Of a stretch of DNA of 64,000 bases, positions 63,401 through 64,000 are shown in pieces. Within the stretch, counting starts at the first letter, position 1; every line of letters starts with the position of its first letter. The notes under the pieces are model-generated. The model did no database searches, was not told the origin of the DNA, and saw only the letters and a program-made list of their open reading frames with translations. A program made the translations under genes and the position numbers. Source of the stretch: Cryoendolithus antarcticus (lineage: Eukaryota; Ascomycota; Dothideomycetes; Cladosporiales; Cladosporiaceae); contig NAJO01000001.1 of NCBI GenBank assembly GCA_002077065.1, positions 1,550,001 through 1,614,000 of the forward strand, given 5' to 3'.

Positions 63401-64000
63401 CCTTCCAGTAGCGTGGTTCAACATACGGCTCGGTCGCAGCTGTACCAGTGTCGCCGTTGTCGCTCTGCGTGAAATGCTTCCTCGCGTACACTTCGTTCTC
63501 GTGCATGCGCTCCATTGCAGGGCCTAGCCACTTCGCAGTTGTGATATTGTAAGATCCAGATGCTGCTGTGAGCAGGAGCTCGTCGTGCGAGAAGCAAGGT
63601 TGCTTCCTGTAATCGCGTAATCGCTTGACACCCTCTGCGCCGAACGGCTCCCAGTCGCTGGGTGCGAAATTCACAGCCTCATTCAGATTGAAGCCATGGT
63701 TGAAGCCAGCGTGATACGACTTGGGACACGTGACGACGAATTGCCCGGCATGCTGATCCAGCGCATATACTCGCACACCTGCCTGCCGCAGCTTCTCTGG
63801 CTTCGCAAGAGTGACCAGCTGGAAGAGGATATCTGGCTGACTGTCGAACAACTCCGGCATCTCAGCTTTCATAGCCTCCTCAAACTTCTCCGTGTCCTCG
63901 CCGGGGATGCCGTACCAAGTCTTGGTCTCGCCGAAGTGCTGGTAGTTGACTGAGTATGCGAAGTGATCCTCGTTATGCCAGCAGAAGGTCGAGAAGATCA
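60450..64000 (-). CDS. KDM5/Jarid1-type histone H3K4 demethylase, C-terminal part
   Basis: The minus-strand frame enters at the right edge of the window; 5' end missing. The visible part starts inside the JmjC domain: FCWHNEDHFAYSVNY supplies the first Fe(II) His and Glu, and YHAGFNHGFNLNEAVNFAP the second His. A C5HC2 zinc finger follows (CTFCKSYCYLSRVVCSKTKK, then CLLHAGHFECCD), a long PLU-1-like helical region, and a PHD finger (VFCVCRRPEAGMMIECELCH continuing to CPICDWR). This order is KDM5/Lid2. Known reaction: 2-oxoglutarate-dependent removal of methyl groups from H3 lysine 4, in the nucleus. The last 300 residues are disordered and Pro/Ser-rich. No intron is seen in the visible 1183 codons. 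Confidence 0.93.
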   Translation of the reverse strand, partial: IFSTFCWHNEDHFAYSVNYQHFGETKTWYGIPGEDTEKFEEAMKAEMPELFDSQPDILFQLVTLAKPEKLRQAGVRVYALDQHAGQFVVTCPKSYHAGFNHGFNLNEAVNFAPSDWEPFGAEGVKRLRDYRKQPCFSHDELLLTAASGSYNITTAKWLGPAMERMHENEVYARKHFTQSDNGDTGTAATEPYVEPRYWKAAEISDTDHLEEDDLVCTFCKSYCYLSRVVCSKTKKTMCLLHAGHFECCDAPESERYSGHNGEHTLFFKMTDAQLDASVRKVVDKANIPETWAAKVDGELDDNAKPSLKHLRTLLAEGEKIQYDLPQLPDLRRFVEKCNEWVEEATVYITRKQQERRKSTKFGRKGNSKAADLEEREKELRKVENIINLLARAEQISFDCPEFHTLQERADNIRQFQRDAVDALDNIRAKTTSDFEELVERGKDFHVDMPEVEQLERLLKRLRWDDQAKAKRPSSDNYEQNNTLSDIEAFIQEGLAIGVPESNSDVLFFREHKAQGELWEQKALELMNVEQVHYQQLDALSRQAITLPVNAETLARVDSILKKQREVQDRIISLYERSKESDFRKRPMYKEVRDVMTTLEELQSKPTGTIDLEKEQKRHEDWMRKGKKLFGKANAPLHILAQHMEIVNERNLGCFDLRDTPRGPVEPSSRANSPSADTQVERMTDGSSSSRDVFCVCRRPEAGMMIECELCHEWYHGKCLKIARGKVKEDDKYTCPICDWRVKIPRDAARPKIEDLQDWYREVPELPFQPEEEMTLMSICDAGQEYREFLRPYVNPLVTSPDEVSLLRFHLRKIEGADILLSYETNYLRQELHKFAPVAPEPPPVIDASQSTRKPRPTKQQKIMAQLGITNPEDLPQQYKIKPHIARRKQSDAPGKNQPLQPAGTASSSPAPNPLVGSTLGTPQPAPKPGLTALAIQVLGSLASAPVAMKMLAAEPHMNREKLDKMRRILMNDPNPPDDVEAFTARMMSLPHMPAFGYEVNHKNSPTSTTAPNSAFREQSMFSGAGSPSGQDNEAGPSSRRLESPAQYSPRGSFTGTRISPASPHFGGNLFDSPNVRQADTDYPPIPRGGMFDSPKPSQPPGLAGLAQASLDSPAFGGSQVSAGAGNDGFEELVDQGSVHLPAPTATMMVDPSLSDAPLPVEGESGVGIGAGQKSAGMDEFIN

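Noticed and set aside
1..64000. Possible secondary-metabolite cluster or mobile element
   Set aside because: No polyketide or peptide synthase, terpene cyclase, transposase, reverse transcriptase, long terminal repeat or CRISPR-like repeat was seen; the secreted enzymes are scattered among housekeeping genes.

Overview
The window is a 64-kb piece of a filamentous ascomycete genome (Pezizomycotina; probably Dothideomycetes, which is an inference). Evidence is the many short GT-AG introns of about 48-77 nt, frequent CTAAT-like branch points, no operons, fungal-only families (DUF1996, DUF3433, DUF4048, an AA11 chitin oxidase with an X278-like tail), and orthologues of conserved eukaryotic genes (APC8, RPL4, TIM22, calcineurin A, ADE6, RAD9/CRB2, YAR1, KDM5). 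I rebuilt spliced models by hand and checked that exon lengths sum to a multiple of three; none is backed by RNA data.

Layout. 0-10.5 kb: APC8/CDC23, a coiled-coil protein, a long gap, an SDR dehydrogenase, a DUF4048 protein, a GNAT acetyltransferase and TIM22. 11-18 kb: a secreted GH10 xylanase with a Thr-rich linker, a BCS1-like AAA ATPase and a secreted DUF1996 protein. 19.8-25.3 kb: RPL4 and a large DUF3433 membrane protein, divergent. 26.7-33.9 kb: AA11 oxidase, calcineurin A, and two tandem CAP/PR-1-like genes with Gly/Met/Pro-rich tails and no signal peptide. 35-43.2 kb: FGAM synthase (ADE6) and a Fet3-like multicopper oxidase. 43.4-51.5 kb: a RAD9/CRB2-type checkpoint mediator, a D-2-hydroxyacid dehydrogenase and a PQ-loop transporter. 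52.4-55.8 kb: a gamma-glutamyl-cyclotransferase-like gene and a divergent amidoligase-like gene, followed by a tetraspan-like membrane gene, each with one break in its reading frame. 56.4-64 kb: a small conserved fungal protein, a MOT1-type molybdate transporter, a YAR1-like ankyrin protein, and the C-terminal part of a KDM5-type histone demethylase that runs off the right edge.

The most interesting points are: (1) the multicopper oxidase, which seems to need two GC-AG introns and a 12-nt microexon carrying a type-1 copper histidine, and which keeps the ferroxidase acidic residues but lacks the usual membrane anchor; (2) the cyclotransferase/amidoligase pair, a plausible peptide- or metabolite-modification module that looks degraded here; (3) the tandem intracellular CAP genes, where the first copy has an in-frame TAG that is also the last triplet of a possible 90-nt phase-0 intron. 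Several secreted enzymes for plant and fungal polymers (GH10, AA11) suggest a saprotrophic or plant-associated life style, but they are scattered rather than clustered.
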